Positions 27,415-35,567 of a stretch of 64,000 nt of DNA are shown here, piece after piece; the first letter of the stretch is position 1, and each line of letters starts with the position of its first letter. Position numbers and translations under genes: made by a program. The stretch is from Achromobacter aegrifaciens (GTDB taxonomy: Bacteria > Pseudomonadota > Gammaproteobacteria > Burkholderiales > Burkholderiaceae_B), in contig NZ_CADIJY010000009.1 in the NCBI RefSeq assembly GCF_902859735.1, positions 103,205 through 167,204 on the forward strand, read 5' to 3'. Under the pieces are notes generated by a model that was given only the letters and a program-made list of their open reading frames with translations, ran no database searches and was not told the DNA's origin.

Positions 27415-28857
27415 TCAGGTGACCCGTCTTACGGGAGGGATGGTCCAGGAGCCGTCGATGATCGACGGGTTGCTTTCATTGGGCCAGTAAAGACGCATCA
27501 TCAGGATGAATGGGCCCTTGGGCGCAGGCAGCCAGTTCGACTCCATGTCCGGTCCGGGCGATTCATGCTGTATGAACAGGTCGATCGAGCCGTCGGGCTT
27601 GGCCTTCAGGGGCTGGCGCGCGCTGATCGAGTAGCGGTTCAGCGGGTTGTCGACGAAAAAGTAGCGCGCGTCATACATCGTCAGCGACCAGAAGCCCGAC
27701 ACTGGCGGCGTAAGCCCCTTCTTGAAGGTCAGCACGTACTTCTCCGAGCCGTTGTAGGTGCGCTTGATGGCGCCGGTGTCTGACTTCAGGGACGTGGGAT
27801 AAACGGCGTCCTGGGGGCGGTTGGCGCCCAGGCCGATCGCGGTGACCAGCGCCCGTTGGAGGTAGTTGGTGCCGTATATGCCCGTCTTGGTCGTGAAGCC
27901 CCAGCCATCCACGTCCTGGATGTCGCCACCGCTGGACTTGAAGTGCGTCATGATGCGTCCGAAGCCCACCTGCGGAACGCGCTTCGCAATGTCGGGGTCG
28001 AGCTTGCTCTTGTCGAAGTCCTGTCCTGGCACGATGCCTATCGAAGCCATCTTCGCGACGATGGGCGCGTCGGCGGCACTGGGCGGATTGCGCTTGAGCA
28101 GCTGCGCAAACAAGCTGAAGTACTCGACCGCGTCCATGTTGTTGACCTGTTCGCGCACCGAGGTCTTCATGTCTATCGCAGGGTCGACCTTGCCCGCGGG
28201 CGGAGTCCAGTCCTTGCCCCATGCGCTCAAGGGACAGAGCTTCACTTCGTCCTGCAGCTTGTGCACTTGCGCATAGTCTTCCGGCGTGCCGGTGCAGTAG
28301 ATGCGGCCCAGCAGCCACACGATGCTGGTGGGAGATTTGTACTGGACCATGCCTTGCGGAATCGAGCCCTCCCATCCAGGGCCGCTGACCACGAAGGTTT
28401 GCGCACCCGTGCCCGTGGTGCGCTTGCCAGGCACATCGAACACCGTCGTCCAGCCGTCCAGCATCGGAAACAGGGCATAGCGTCCATTCATGTCGGGCAG
28501 GCTGACGACCCAGGGTTCGTCGCCGACGTCAAAGAAGGAAGTGGTGTACAGCGTGTCGGCGTTCGGCGCGGTCACGTCGCGGAACTTGGCGTCGGGATAC
28601 TGGCGCAGCTTGATGAGATTCCCCATCGGCGCTCGCGTGCCCTTGGGCTCCGCAACGTTGGTGATGACTCTTCTGGTCATCTCCATGGTCACCAGGGGAT
28701 AGGCGTAGATGTAGACATCGGTCGCCAGTCCGAACTGCTCGTCGCCTTCGGGCAGATCCGCGATCAGGCCATCGGCGGCCCGGGCGGCGGCGCCCAGGGC
28801 GCTGGTTGCGAGCAGAGCAAGACCACCTGCATTCAATGTGCGGCGCGTTAGCTTCAT
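27415..28857 (-). CDS. Exported DUF1254/DUF1214 protein
   Basis: 480-aa protein with a Tat-like signal (LTRRTLNAGGLALLATSALGAAARA). The N-terminal DUF1254 region has DVYIYAYPLVTMEMTRRVITN and APNADTLYTTSFFDV; the C-terminal DUF1214 region has PPVSGFWSLTMYDARYFFVDNPLNRYSI and APKGPFILMMRLYWPNESNPSI. The family is widespread, periplasmic and of unknown biochemical role. Flanked by the barrel protein and a DUF3313 lipoprotein on the same strand with gaps of 98 and 81 bases, suggesting an envelope-associated set. Confidence 0.88.
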   Translation of the reverse strand: MKLTRRTLNAGGLALLATSALGAAARAADGLIADLPEGDEQFGLATDVYIYAYPLVTMEMTRRVITNVAEPKGTRAPMGNLIKLRQYPDAKFRDVTAPNADTLYTTSFFDVGDEPWVVSLPDMNGRYALFPMLDGWTTVFDVPGKRTTGTGAQTFVVSGPGWEGSIPQGMVQYKSPTSIVWLLGRIYCTGTPEDYAQVHKLQDEVKLCPLSAWGKDWTPPAGKVDPAIDMKTSVREQVNNMDAVEYFSLFAQLLKRNPPSAADAPIVAKMASIGIVPGQDFDKSKLDPDIAKRVPQVGFGRIMTHFKSSGGDIQDVDGWGFTTKTGIYGTNYLQRALVTAIGLGANRPQDAVYPTSLKSDTGAIKRTYNGSEKYVLTFKKGLTPPVSGFWSLTMYDARYFFVDNPLNRYSISARQPLKAKPDGSIDLFIQHESPGPDMESNWLPAPKGPFILMMRLYWPNESNPSIIDGSWTIPPVRRVT

Positions 28858-28900
28858 AGGATCACTCCAACGGACTCATGGGTTGAAAATCACGAAGTGC

Positions 28901-28926
28901 CGCGGCACAGGCCAAGCTGTGCCGCG
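28901..28926 (-). terminator. Hairpin between the DUF3313 and DUF1254 genes
   Basis: CGCGGCACAG and CTGTGCCGCG form a perfect 10-bp stem around 6 bases, just after the DUF3313 stop on the minus strand; a weak T-rich stretch follows. Terminator or processing site. Confidence 0.45.
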
Positions 28927-28938
28927 AGATGCCTTGCT

Positions 28939-29628
28939 CTAGCGTTGTCGTACGTACTTGCCGATTTCCCGGGCCGCGCCCGAGGTCCATTCATCGATCA
29001 GCGGCTGCAGTTTGGACAGGCGGACGCCGCCCGCGCCCTGGGTGGCGTTGGCGACCTTTTCGCCCGTGCCACCCCGCACGGACGCATACAGCAATTCATC
29101 CGACATGCTGTCCGTGACCCGCGACTCGATGGCGACGCTGGCGTCGCGCGCCATGCCTCCTTCCATGGCGGCGCGGGCCTCGGTCATTACCAACGCGACG
29201 GGAATGTATTGATAGGCTCGCAGCGCCTGCTCCGAGGTTCCCACCGCGGTGATGGCGATGCGGATACGGGCGACGCCGGGCCCGGCGCGATCGACCAGCC
29301 TCACCTGTTCGCCGACCTTGCGCCGCAGCGTCTCGTTGACCGCTACGCGTATCTCCGTGAGGGTTTCCATGGAAACGTCCGCGGATGGCTGAGGCTCCGG
29401 GTAGTACTCGATCGGATCAAGCCACACCGCGGTATAGCGAGACGCGTTGAAATCAGGATTCAGGTAGACCAGGCGGGTTCCGCCGTCGGGGGCGGGCATC
29501 TGGTGCAGAAGCGAGTAATCCGACAGGAAGCCGGACTCCGTTGTTTTTGGTGCGGTGGAACAGCCTGTGGCCAGGATCGCGGCAGCGAGGCCCAGAACGA
29601 ACGCGCCCGAGGAATTCTTGGTGTCCAT
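28939..29628 (-). CDS. DUF3313 lipoprotein
   Basis: 229-aa lipoprotein with lipobox LATGCS at residues 20-25. The body matches the DUF3313 family: SGFLSDYSLL near the N terminus, then YTAVWLDPIEYYPEP, ARIRIAITAVGTSEQALRAY and RVTDSMSDELLYASVRG. The role is unknown. It is the first gene of the three-gene minus-strand cassette between tRNA-Arg copies 2 and 3. Confidence 0.86.
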   Translation of the reverse strand: MDTKNSSGAFVLGLAAAILATGCSTAPKTTESGFLSDYSLLHQMPAPDGGTRLVYLNPDFNASRYTAVWLDPIEYYPEPQPSADVSMETLTEIRVAVNETLRRKVGEQVRLVDRAGPGVARIRIAITAVGTSEQALRAYQYIPVALVMTEARAAMEGGMARDASVAIESRVTDSMSDELLYASVRGGTGEKVANATQGAGGVRLSKLQPLIDEWTSGAAREIGKYVRQR

Positions 29629-29964
29629 GCAAGTTCCTTCTGACAGATGGGGGGCAGGAGAGCCCCGACTGCAGGCGTCGGCGAGAGGTCCTGTGCAAAA
29701 GCTGCTTCTCCGCTCGTGGGCGCATTTTTTGTCCTATATGCACAGGAAACCAATTATTTTTCCAAGCGTGAAATTTCGCAACGCGGACGAGTGAACCGGG
29801 CTTTCTGAACTATTCCCTTTGTGCGCGTTTTGTGGAAGGAATCGCGCGGCCGAGGCGGGCCACGAATCGCGGGCGCGTGATTCGAACGCGGCGCGGACAC
29901 AGGCTTCGGCCTGTCCGATTTGCGCACCCTTAATTTTTCATGGTATAAACACGCCTCTTTCGGA
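29629..29964. other. Intergenic region between the DUF3313 gene and tRNA-Arg copy 3
   Basis: 336 bases with no gene I can support. Part of it (about 29720-29830) is clearly more AT-rich than its surroundings. The right end carries the tRNA-Arg promoter; the left end must hold the promoter of the DUF3313 gene. No recombinase remnant was recognised. Confidence 0.6.
29920..29949 (+). promoter_or_regulatory. Promoter of tRNA-Arg copy 3
   Basis: TTGCGC (29920-29925), 18-base spacer, extended -10 TGG-TATAAA (29941-29949). The same TTGCGC -35 is seen before tRNA-Arg copy 1. Confidence 0.65.
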
Positions 29965-30041
29965 GCGCCCGTAGCTCAGCTGGATAGAGTACCTGGCTAC
30001 GAACCAGGGGGTCGTAGGTTCGAATCCTGCCGGGCGCGCCA
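29965..30041 (+). tRNA. tRNA-Arg (anticodon ACG), copy 3
   Basis: 77 bases, identical to copies 1 and 2, with encoded CCA. Upstream (GCCTCTTT...GGA) and downstream flanks resemble those of copy 2, so the copied unit is larger than the tRNA. Confidence 0.98.
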
Positions 30042-30075
30042 AGCTTCTTGCTTGGATGAAATGGAAAGAAAACGG

Positions 30076-30108
30076 AAAGGCCTTTGATCTTCGATCGAAG
30101 GCCTTTTT
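30076..30108 (+). terminator. Terminator after tRNA-Arg copy 3
   Basis: AAAGGCCTTTGATC paired with GATCGAAGGCCTTT, then T-rich; a near-copy of the terminator at 26492-26524. Confidence 0.85.
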
Positions 30109-30130
30109 GTTTTGCTGCGCGGATTGCGCT

Positions 30131-30361
30131 TCAGTGCGTGGAGGCTGGTTCCGCGGCCCGGACCTGGTCTCGGGCCTTGTCATCTTCGTCGTCGAATCCC
30201 CAGTCTCCAACCGTGTACCAATCGTCTCCCAGGGTCTCTGCGGGATGCATGGTGCGGCCGGACCCGTTGCCGCAGGCCATTGAGTCGGTGGCGCAATAGC
30301 GGTCGCAGCCCCAGCATATGCGTTCGGGGTGCTTCGGGTGCAAGGGAAACTTCTTGGCCAT
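30131..30361 (-). CDS. DUF3079 small cysteine-rich protein
   Basis: 76-aa protein starting MAKKFPLHPKHPERICWGC, the signature of the DUF3079 family, followed by DRYCATDSMACGNGSGRTMHP. The four Cys (CWGCDRYC and MACG) suggest a small metal-binding site. No signal peptide. The open frame extends upstream but the family similarity begins at this ATG. Role unknown; it lies alone between the tRNA-Arg terminator and small accessory genes. Confidence 0.82.
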   Translation of the reverse strand: MAKKFPLHPKHPERICWGCDRYCATDSMACGNGSGRTMHPAETLGDDWYTVGDWGFDDEDDKARDQVRAAEPASTH

Positions 30362-30576
30362 GCGAAATGCCTGTTGACGGAGGGCGCCGCGATGGCGGCG
30401 CCGATCTTTCCGGATATATGTCCAGCGTACTGCCGGGCGCGCCCGAAATTCCTTGATCTGGCTCAAACGCAGAGCCTGCGGCCCGATGCGCGCAGTATTG
30501 CGCGTCGGGCCGCGGTTCTGGGGAATTGGGGTGGAGAAAGCGCCGCCCGGTGAGGCGCGGCGCCGGTCTCATGCGC

Positions 30577-30825
30577 CTAATGGCGTCGTCGGTCCACCGC
30601 CGTCAAGGATGTGCCGCTCTTGAGCAGCTGGTAAGTCTGTCCGCCCAGCCACGCGACTTTTTCGCCCGTGCTGGTGCGGCATACGCAATGCGTCTTCGGA
30701 TCGAAGCGCGAGGTGCCCAGCGCGGAATACGCGTCGGGGTCTGAGACGAATCGTTCAATGCGGTAGAGCGTGCCGTCCGGCGCGGTGGCGAGGACGTCGG
30801 TCAATCGTCTTGCGGTGCCGAGCAT
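30577..30825 (-). CDS. Small protein of unknown function, paralogous to the next gene's N-terminal domain
   Basis: 82-aa protein. The start is the ATG giving MLGTARRLTDVLATAPDG, chosen because GGAGG lies 8 bases upstream; the ATG 15 bases earlier has none. By eye it aligns over most of its length with the start of the neighbouring protein: RLTDV/RLPDV, PDGTLYRI/PDGVLHRV, CVCRTSTGEKVAWLGGQTYQLL/CECMLDNGEALHWIGDNQYRQL. The CxC followed by a G-E-x-x-x-W-x-G strand pattern may be a small beta fold. I do not recognise a named family. Confidence 0.7.
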   Translation of the reverse strand: MLGTARRLTDVLATAPDGTLYRIERFVSDPDAYSALGTSRFDPKTHCVCRTSTGEKVAWLGGQTYQLLKSGTSLTAVDRRRH

Positions 30826-30926
30826 ATGCGATACCTCCATGCGCGGGCCATTGGATATACGGCGCCAAAGTCGTTCAGGCACTTCAGTATGCCAGGGCGG
30901 GAAGCTTGATGTTCCCGCATCAGGCG

Positions 30927-31535
30927 CTAATGAAGGTGCCCTCCAAACAATGAATCGTCGAGCTGGTCGGGAGTGACGCCCAGGGCTTCGGATACGCGGT
31001 CCAGGATAACCTGCCTGGGCCGCGGGCGCGGCCGTTCCAGTTCGATATAGATGGAGTGGTCCACCCCCAGTCGTGCAGCCATATCAGCGGTGCTGATTTT
31101 GAGATGCTCACGCCAGGCGCGTATCAGGCTCCAGTCGTTGCCGGTTTTTAGATTGACGACAGCTAATGGTAAATGACTCTGTCCCTGCGCGGGTGTTTTG
31201 CGCGGGGCGGATTTTCTGCGGGCGTCGCGCAGGCTGCTCTTGGCGGCAGCGCTCTTGCGGGAATCGCCGCGAGGCGTGGTGGTAGCGATTTCGGCGGTGA
31301 AAATGGCGCCGCCGTTCAATTGGCGATACTGGTTGTCGCCGATCCAATGCAGGGCTTCACCGTTGTCGAGCATGCACTCGCAGTCCAGGTGATAGTTGCT
31401 GGGCATGCTCTCGAGTTGGGCGATGGTTTCCGCGGTCGTGGCGTGGCGCACCACGCGGTGCAAGACACCGTCTGGCGAGCGCACGAATACGTCGGGAAGT
31501 CTCCAGGAAAACGGAATGATAATCTCCACGGCCAA
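30927..31535 (-). CDS. Protein with the same unnamed domain fused to an XRE-type helix-turn-helix
   Basis: About 202 aa. Residues 8-80 match the small neighbour (RLPDVFVRSPDGVLHRV, CECMLDNGEALHWIGDNQY). A basic, low-complexity linker (about 95-125) follows, then a C-terminal XRE/Cro-like domain (SLIRAWREHLKISTADMAARLGVDHSIYIELE and VILDRVSEALGVTPDQL). The start is TTG 31535 or GTG 31529; no ATG fits. Likely a DNA-binding regulator whose N-terminal domain senses or binds something; its ligand is unknown. Same strand as the small paralogue, 101 bases apart. Confidence 0.72.
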   Translation of the reverse strand: MAVEIIIPFSWRLPDVFVRSPDGVLHRVVRHATTAETIAQLESMPSNYHLDCECMLDNGEALHWIGDNQYRQLNGGAIFTAEIATTTPRGDSRKSAAAKSSLRDARRKSAPRKTPAQGQSHLPLAVVNLKTGNDWSLIRAWREHLKISTADMAARLGVDHSIYIELERPRPRPRQVILDRVSEALGVTPDQLDDSLFGGHLH

Positions 31536-31715
31536 ACCTATCCCGCCACTGTATCCCGGGGTGCGGGTGGTGGGATTTGGGGTTTCCCCTCGCCTGACTT
31601 GAGCGGATGATTGTGCGCCACATCAGCCCTCAACATCTTCACAAATCTTCACGCCGCGCGAGGCTATCATCGCCGCGTTGCCTGGGGTTTTGGGCGTACT
31701 GTCCGAGTGTTGCCG

Positions 31716-32327
31716 ATGTCTCTGGCCGCGGCTGGAATCGTGGATGCGCGACCGCGCGCGAGCAGGGCGGCGTGGTGGGCCGTGCTGGCGTCGTGCGCGC
31801 TGCATGCGATGGTGGCGGGGCTGTGGTGGCGCGACCGGATAGAGCCCGCAGCGCGCGCGCCGGAATTGCCGTTCTACGTGGATCTGTTGCCCGCCCGGTC
31901 GCCGCCCCTGCCACAGGAACAGCCGGCGAAGGACGAGCCTGCGTCCGGATCGGCGCCTGCTCAGCCTGCCCGCGTCGACACGCCGTCGCCGGCCGTGGCT
32001 GCAGGGCAACGATCCGGCGCGCGCAGGACACCCGCGCCATCCGCGCCGAGGCTGGACAGGACACCCGTGCCACCGTCGGGCGCTGCGGATCTTTCGCGCG
32101 ATTTCGGTTGGCGCCCCGAAGATGCGCAAGCGGCGGGCATGCCGCGCGCACGTGGCGAGCCCGTCGTGCGACTCGGACCCAAAGCGCCGGTCGAACAATC
32201 CGAGATCGCGCGCGGCATCGCCAAGAGCGCGCGGCCGCCATGCAAGAACGCCCATGCGGACATGGGCTTGCTGGCCTTGCCGCTTCTGTTGGCGGATACC
32301 GTTACGGATCGGGGCTGCAAGTGGTGA
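31716..32327 (+). CDS. TonB/TolA-like membrane-anchored proline-rich protein
   Basis: 203-aa protein with one N-terminal membrane anchor (AAWWAVLASCALHAMVAGLWW), a periplasmic Pro/Ala-rich stretch (LPARSPPLPQEQPAKDEPAS onward) and a small C-terminal domain with two Cys (SARPPCKNAHADMGLLALPLLLADTVTDRGCKW). This resembles energy-transducer or cell-envelope proteins of betaproteobacteria rather than a complete TonB (no YP motif seen). The start is uncertain: the ATG used has a weak ribosome site. Confidence 0.6.
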   Translation: MSLAAAGIVDARPRASRAAWWAVLASCALHAMVAGLWWRDRIEPAARAPELPFYVDLLPARSPPLPQEQPAKDEPASGSAPAQPARVDTPSPAVAAGQRSGARRTPAPSAPRLDRTPVPPSGAADLSRDFGWRPEDAQAAGMPRARGEPVVRLGPKAPVEQSEIARGIAKSARPPCKNAHADMGLLALPLLLADTVTDRGCKW

Positions 32328-32565
32328 CGCCGAAGCCCTCGCTGCCTGCACGCGCGCCGCGGCGGCGCTGGAGGAATATCGAGATGCGTGCTTTTCATTT
32401 TCAATCTTGCCGCCAGTCCGATACGCTGCTCGCGCGGCCCGGGGCCTGTCAAGAATAGCCAAGCGCGATTACCTGGGTAGCGGCAGGGGCAAGCATGCGC
32501 GTCTGTCCTGAATCGTGGATACTATTTTTTCAATCTGGGATTTCCAGAATTCATGGAGAGACGCA

Positions 32566-33192
32566 ATGCCCGAATCTCAAGGCGGCCTGGACAGGCTGCG
32601 CCGCTTCATCGCCGCGGCGACCCGGCTGGCCACGCCCACAGGCCTGGCGCAGACGCCGGAGTTGCAGGCCGCATTCGCCGACCTGGTGCGCCATGACGAT
32701 TGGCTGCCCGAGGCCTGTACCGCGCCCCATCCGCAGTACTACCAGCAGTATCTGCTGCACTGCGATCCCCTGGAGCGCTTTTCGCTGGTGAGTTTCGTGT
32801 GGGGGCCGGGCCAGTTCACGCCGGTGCATGATCACGAGGTCTGGGGCTATGTGGGCATGCTGCGCGGGGCCGAGGTCAATCAACGCTATGTCCGCGGCAA
32901 GGACGGCAGCGTCGCGCCCGCGGGCGCCGCGACCACTTTGCAGCCGGGCGACATAGAATGCCTGTCGCCCGCCGAAGGCGACATCCACCGGGTCTCCAAC
33001 GCCCACGCGGACCGCGTATCGATCAGCGTGCATCTCTACGGCGGCAACATCGGCGCCGTGTCGCGCCATGTGTATGACCCCGCGACCGGGCAGACCAAGC
33101 CTTTCGTGTCGGGGTATTCGTCGGCCAGCTTGCCGAACCTGTGGGACCGCTCGGAAGCCGTGCGGGCCGCCATTGCCGGGGGCGCACGCTAG
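32566..33192 (+). CDS. Cysteine dioxygenase family protein (cupin)
   Basis: 208-aa non-haem iron thiol dioxygenase that adds O2 to a thiol substrate such as cysteine (to cysteine sulfinate) or 3-mercaptopropionate. The three-His iron site is His88 and His90 (PVHDHEVWGYVGMLRG) and His141 (GDIHRVSN). The start ATG follows GGAGAG at the right distance; the upstream open frame is not used. Substrate within the family cannot be decided from sequence. The preceding 238 bases (32328-32565) show no other gene. Confidence 0.85.
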   Translation: MPESQGGLDRLRRFIAAATRLATPTGLAQTPELQAAFADLVRHDDWLPEACTAPHPQYYQQYLLHCDPLERFSLVSFVWGPGQFTPVHDHEVWGYVGMLRGAEVNQRYVRGKDGSVAPAGAATTLQPGDIECLSPAEGDIHRVSNAHADRVSISVHLYGGNIGAVSRHVYDPATGQTKPFVSGYSSASLPNLWDRSEAVRAAIAGGAR

Positions 33193-33229
33193 GGTCTGTT
33201 CGCGCGCGGCGTCCCATGCTATTTTCTTG

Positions 33230-33244
33230 TCCTAAATATTAGGA
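33230..33244. promoter_or_regulatory. IclR operator candidate, site A (TCCTAA-ATA-TTAGGA)
   Basis: Perfect 6+6 palindrome ending 9 bases before the IclR start at 33254, so well placed for autorepression. Half-sites TCCTA and TAGGA with a 5-base gap recur at 36594-36608. Confidence 0.6.
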
Positions 33245-33253
33245 AAACAAAAA

Positions 33254-34018
33254 ATGGACAAGACGCTGCTCAAAGGTCTGATGGTGCTGGAGGCGGTGAC
33301 CGACGTGGACAATCCGCCGCGCACCATCGATGCGCTGGCCGCCCGGGTCGGACTGACTCGCAGCAACACGCACCGCACCTTGCAGACGCTGATACATGCG
33401 GGCTATGTGACCAAGGACGATGACGGCGGCGGCTATCGCGGCGCGGTCCGGCTGTTCGAGCTGGCGGCGCGTCAGCTTGCCCAACTGGACGTGCGCAAGC
33501 TGGCCGCGCCCTACATGCGTACGCTGGCCGACCAGACCGGCGAAACCGTGCACCTTTCCGTGCTCGACGGTTTCGACGTGGTCTACGTCGACAAGATCGA
33601 CAGTCCCCAGCCGATACGCGCCTATTCGATGGTGGGCGGACGAGCGCCCGCCTATGCCGTCGCCACGGGCAAGGCGCTGCTGGCCTACCAGCCGGAAGGC
33701 TATGTCGAGCGCTACGCCGACAAGCTCGTGCGTCATACGCCGTCGACCATCGTGTCCATGCCGCTCTTGAAGGACGAACTGCGCAAGATCGCCCGCACCG
33801 GCTATGCGGTCAATCGCGGCGAATGGCGCGAAGGCGTGGGCGGGCTGGCCGTGACCTTGTTCAACAGCCTGGACCAGCCCGTGGCCGCCATCGGCATCTC
33901 CGGTCCGCTGGACCGCCTGAGCGCCGCTAGGATGAAGCAGCTGGCGCCGGACGTGGCTGCCTGTGCCCAGTCCATCTCGCAGGGGATGGGCTATCGCCGG
34001 GGCTATCTGGACCAGTAG
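33254..34018 (+). CDS. IclR-family transcriptional regulator of the adjacent CoA-catabolic genes
   Basis: 254-aa regulator. The winged helix-turn-helix is at about residues 10-70 (LKGLMVLEAVTDV, RTIDALAARVGLTRSNTHRTLQTLIHAG); the effector-binding domain follows (AYSMVGGRAPAYAVATGKALLAYQP, GYAVNRGEWREGVGGLAVTLFN). A palindromic operator lies just before its start, and a matching one between the downstream divergent operons. Its 3' end overlaps the convergent FAD-protein gene by 92 bases. Confidence 0.9.
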   Translation: MDKTLLKGLMVLEAVTDVDNPPRTIDALAARVGLTRSNTHRTLQTLIHAGYVTKDDDGGGYRGAVRLFELAARQLAQLDVRKLAAPYMRTLADQTGETVHLSVLDGFDVVYVDKIDSPQPIRAYSMVGGRAPAYAVATGKALLAYQPEGYVERYADKLVRHTPSTIVSMPLLKDELRKIARTGYAVNRGEWREGVGGLAVTLFNSLDQPVAAIGISGPLDRLSAARMKQLAPDVAACAQSISQGMGYRRGYLDQ

Positions 34019-35567
34019 CGGGCCGCGCCAGCGCCGCGCTGATGCGCCGCGCCTGATCGCGGGCCAGCCGCGCATTGACATCCATGGACGTAGTCCAGAA
34101 GTACGTGCCGCCCGCGAGGCTACCCAACACCGAGATATCCGGCTCGATCCCGCCTGCGGCGTTCTTGAGGCATCCCGTGGCATAGTCCAGCGCCAGGCCG
34201 CCATGGGGATCGGGCTGCGCATGGCCCTCGCGCAATAGCGCGGACACCAGCGGGTCCTGCGTGCGCGGCGTGTCCACCGAGAAGCTGGTGGCATTGATCA
34301 GATAGCGGCTGGCATGAGTGGAGACGGCGCCCGTCGCGTCGCGCAAGCGCGTGTGGAACAGGCCGCTGACGCTATCGTGGCGGCTGTCCAGATAACCGCC
34401 ACAGACCTGCAGCTGGCCGTTCTGGAACAAGGCTTGCAGCTTCAATGCGTTGCTCATCGGAAAGGTGGCGCGCCGCGCCATCCACAGCGAACGCCATTGC
34501 GACTGGAAGCGGCCGCGCTCGGCTTGCGGGAGGAGATGCCAGATCAGGTCGACGGCGGCATTGGTCGCGGCCGCCACCGCCTGCCACGGGCGCGGGGCCT
34601 GTCCGGACCGACGTATCTCCTCGTCCAGTGCGACGTGGGCCTCGGCCTCCATGCCGAACACGTCCGCGGCTTCCAGGCTGCCGCCCAGCGCCAGGACTTC
34701 TTCCTGGAGCGCGGTGACGATGATGTCCAGTGACAGTGCGCCTCCATGCCTCGCGGCCAGGCGCGGAACGCCCTTCGGGCTCAGTTGTTGCAGCGTGTCT
34801 GGCGCGCGGTTGTTGGGGCTGCGCACGGAAGGCAGGCGGCCATTGCGCGATACGCACAGGATGGGGCCGCGATGGGCCGTCTGTTGCAAGGCGGCGATGG
34901 CGTCCACGGCGCTCAGGCTGGTGCCGATGATGCAGACCGGCGCGTCGGCGGCGATGCCGCGGGTCAGCGCCTGGACCGGGTAGGGGCTGTTGAAGTAGCC
35001 GGGCGCATCGCGTAATTCCGGAAACGCCTGCGAAGGCAGGTTGCCGTTGCACAGCACGGCGTAACGCGCCAGGAAGGGCGAACCCGGTTCCGCTTCGACC
35101 CCCACGCCTCCGCCAGGCAGCGGCGCCACGCGGCGGACCCGGCCGCGCACGTGCGTGAGCGTGATGCCCAGCGCGCGGGCTAGCCCGCAAGCCCGTCCGT
35201 AGACTGCGCGCATGTAGGCGCCGAACAGCGGGCGCGGCAGGAAGTCCGCCGGCGCTATCGAGTCCGCGCCCTGCGCGCGCAGCCAGGCGGGATCCTGGGC
35301 GCGCAGCCAGTCCACGAAATCCATCCTGTGATCGGCCCGCGCCGACATGTTGCCGGCGGGAATGTTGAGCAGGTTGCTGGGCAGATCCTCCTGGTAGGCC
35401 TCGCCCGCGCCCGGTTCGGCCTGCGGCTCGAACAGCGCGATCGTCAGCGCTCGTCCAGCGGCAGGTTCCAGCGAAAGCAGGAATTGATAGAGGAAGCTGA
35501 CCGCCACCGAGCCGCCGCCGACGATGGCCAGGTCCGCCGCTTGCGGTGTCGTGTCGGGCGCCGTCAT
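33927..35567 (-). CDS. FAD/NAD(P)-binding protein (NAD_binding_9 type)
   Basis: 546-aa protein with an N-terminal dinucleotide-binding site DLAIVGGGSVAVSFLYQFLL, the conserved GAGEAYQEDLPSNLLNIPAGNMS region, and a second nucleotide site CIIGTSLSAVDAIAAL about residue 205. It resembles FAD-dependent proteins of the HpaA/AidA-like PF13454 group; the reaction is not known. The start ATG overlaps the Bug gene stop (ATGA), so the two are co-translated; a longer continuous frame runs through the Bug gene but only as an overlapping frame. The last ~30 residues overlap the convergent IclR gene. Confidence 0.8.
   Translation of the reverse strand: MTAPDTTPQAADLAIVGGGSVAVSFLYQFLLSLEPAAGRALTIALFEPQAEPGAGEAYQEDLPSNLLNIPAGNMSARADHRMDFVDWLRAQDPAWLRAQGADSIAPADFLPRPLFGAYMRAVYGRACGLARALGITLTHVRGRVRRVAPLPGGGVGVEAEPGSPFLARYAVLCNGNLPSQAFPELRDAPGYFNSPYPVQALTRGIAADAPVCIIGTSLSAVDAIAALQQTAHRGPILCVSRNGRLPSVRSPNNRAPDTLQQLSPKGVPRLAARHGGALSLDIIVTALQEEVLALGGSLEAADVFGMEAEAHVALDEEIRRSGQAPRPWQAVAAATNAAVDLIWHLLPQAERGRFQSQWRSLWMARRATFPMSNALKLQALFQNGQLQVCGGYLDSRHDSVSGLFHTRLRDATGAVSTHASRYLINATSFSVDTPRTQDPLVSALLREGHAQPDPHGGLALDYATGCLKNAAGGIEPDISVLGSLAGGTYFWTTSMDVNARLARDQARRISAALARPATGPDSPGDSPSPARWTGHRQPRPAPAASS

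Noticed and set aside
26231-30041. Three repeated units first taken as a possible repeat array
   Set aside because: They are identical tRNA-Arg genes, not a CRISPR or mobile repeat; no regular spacing.
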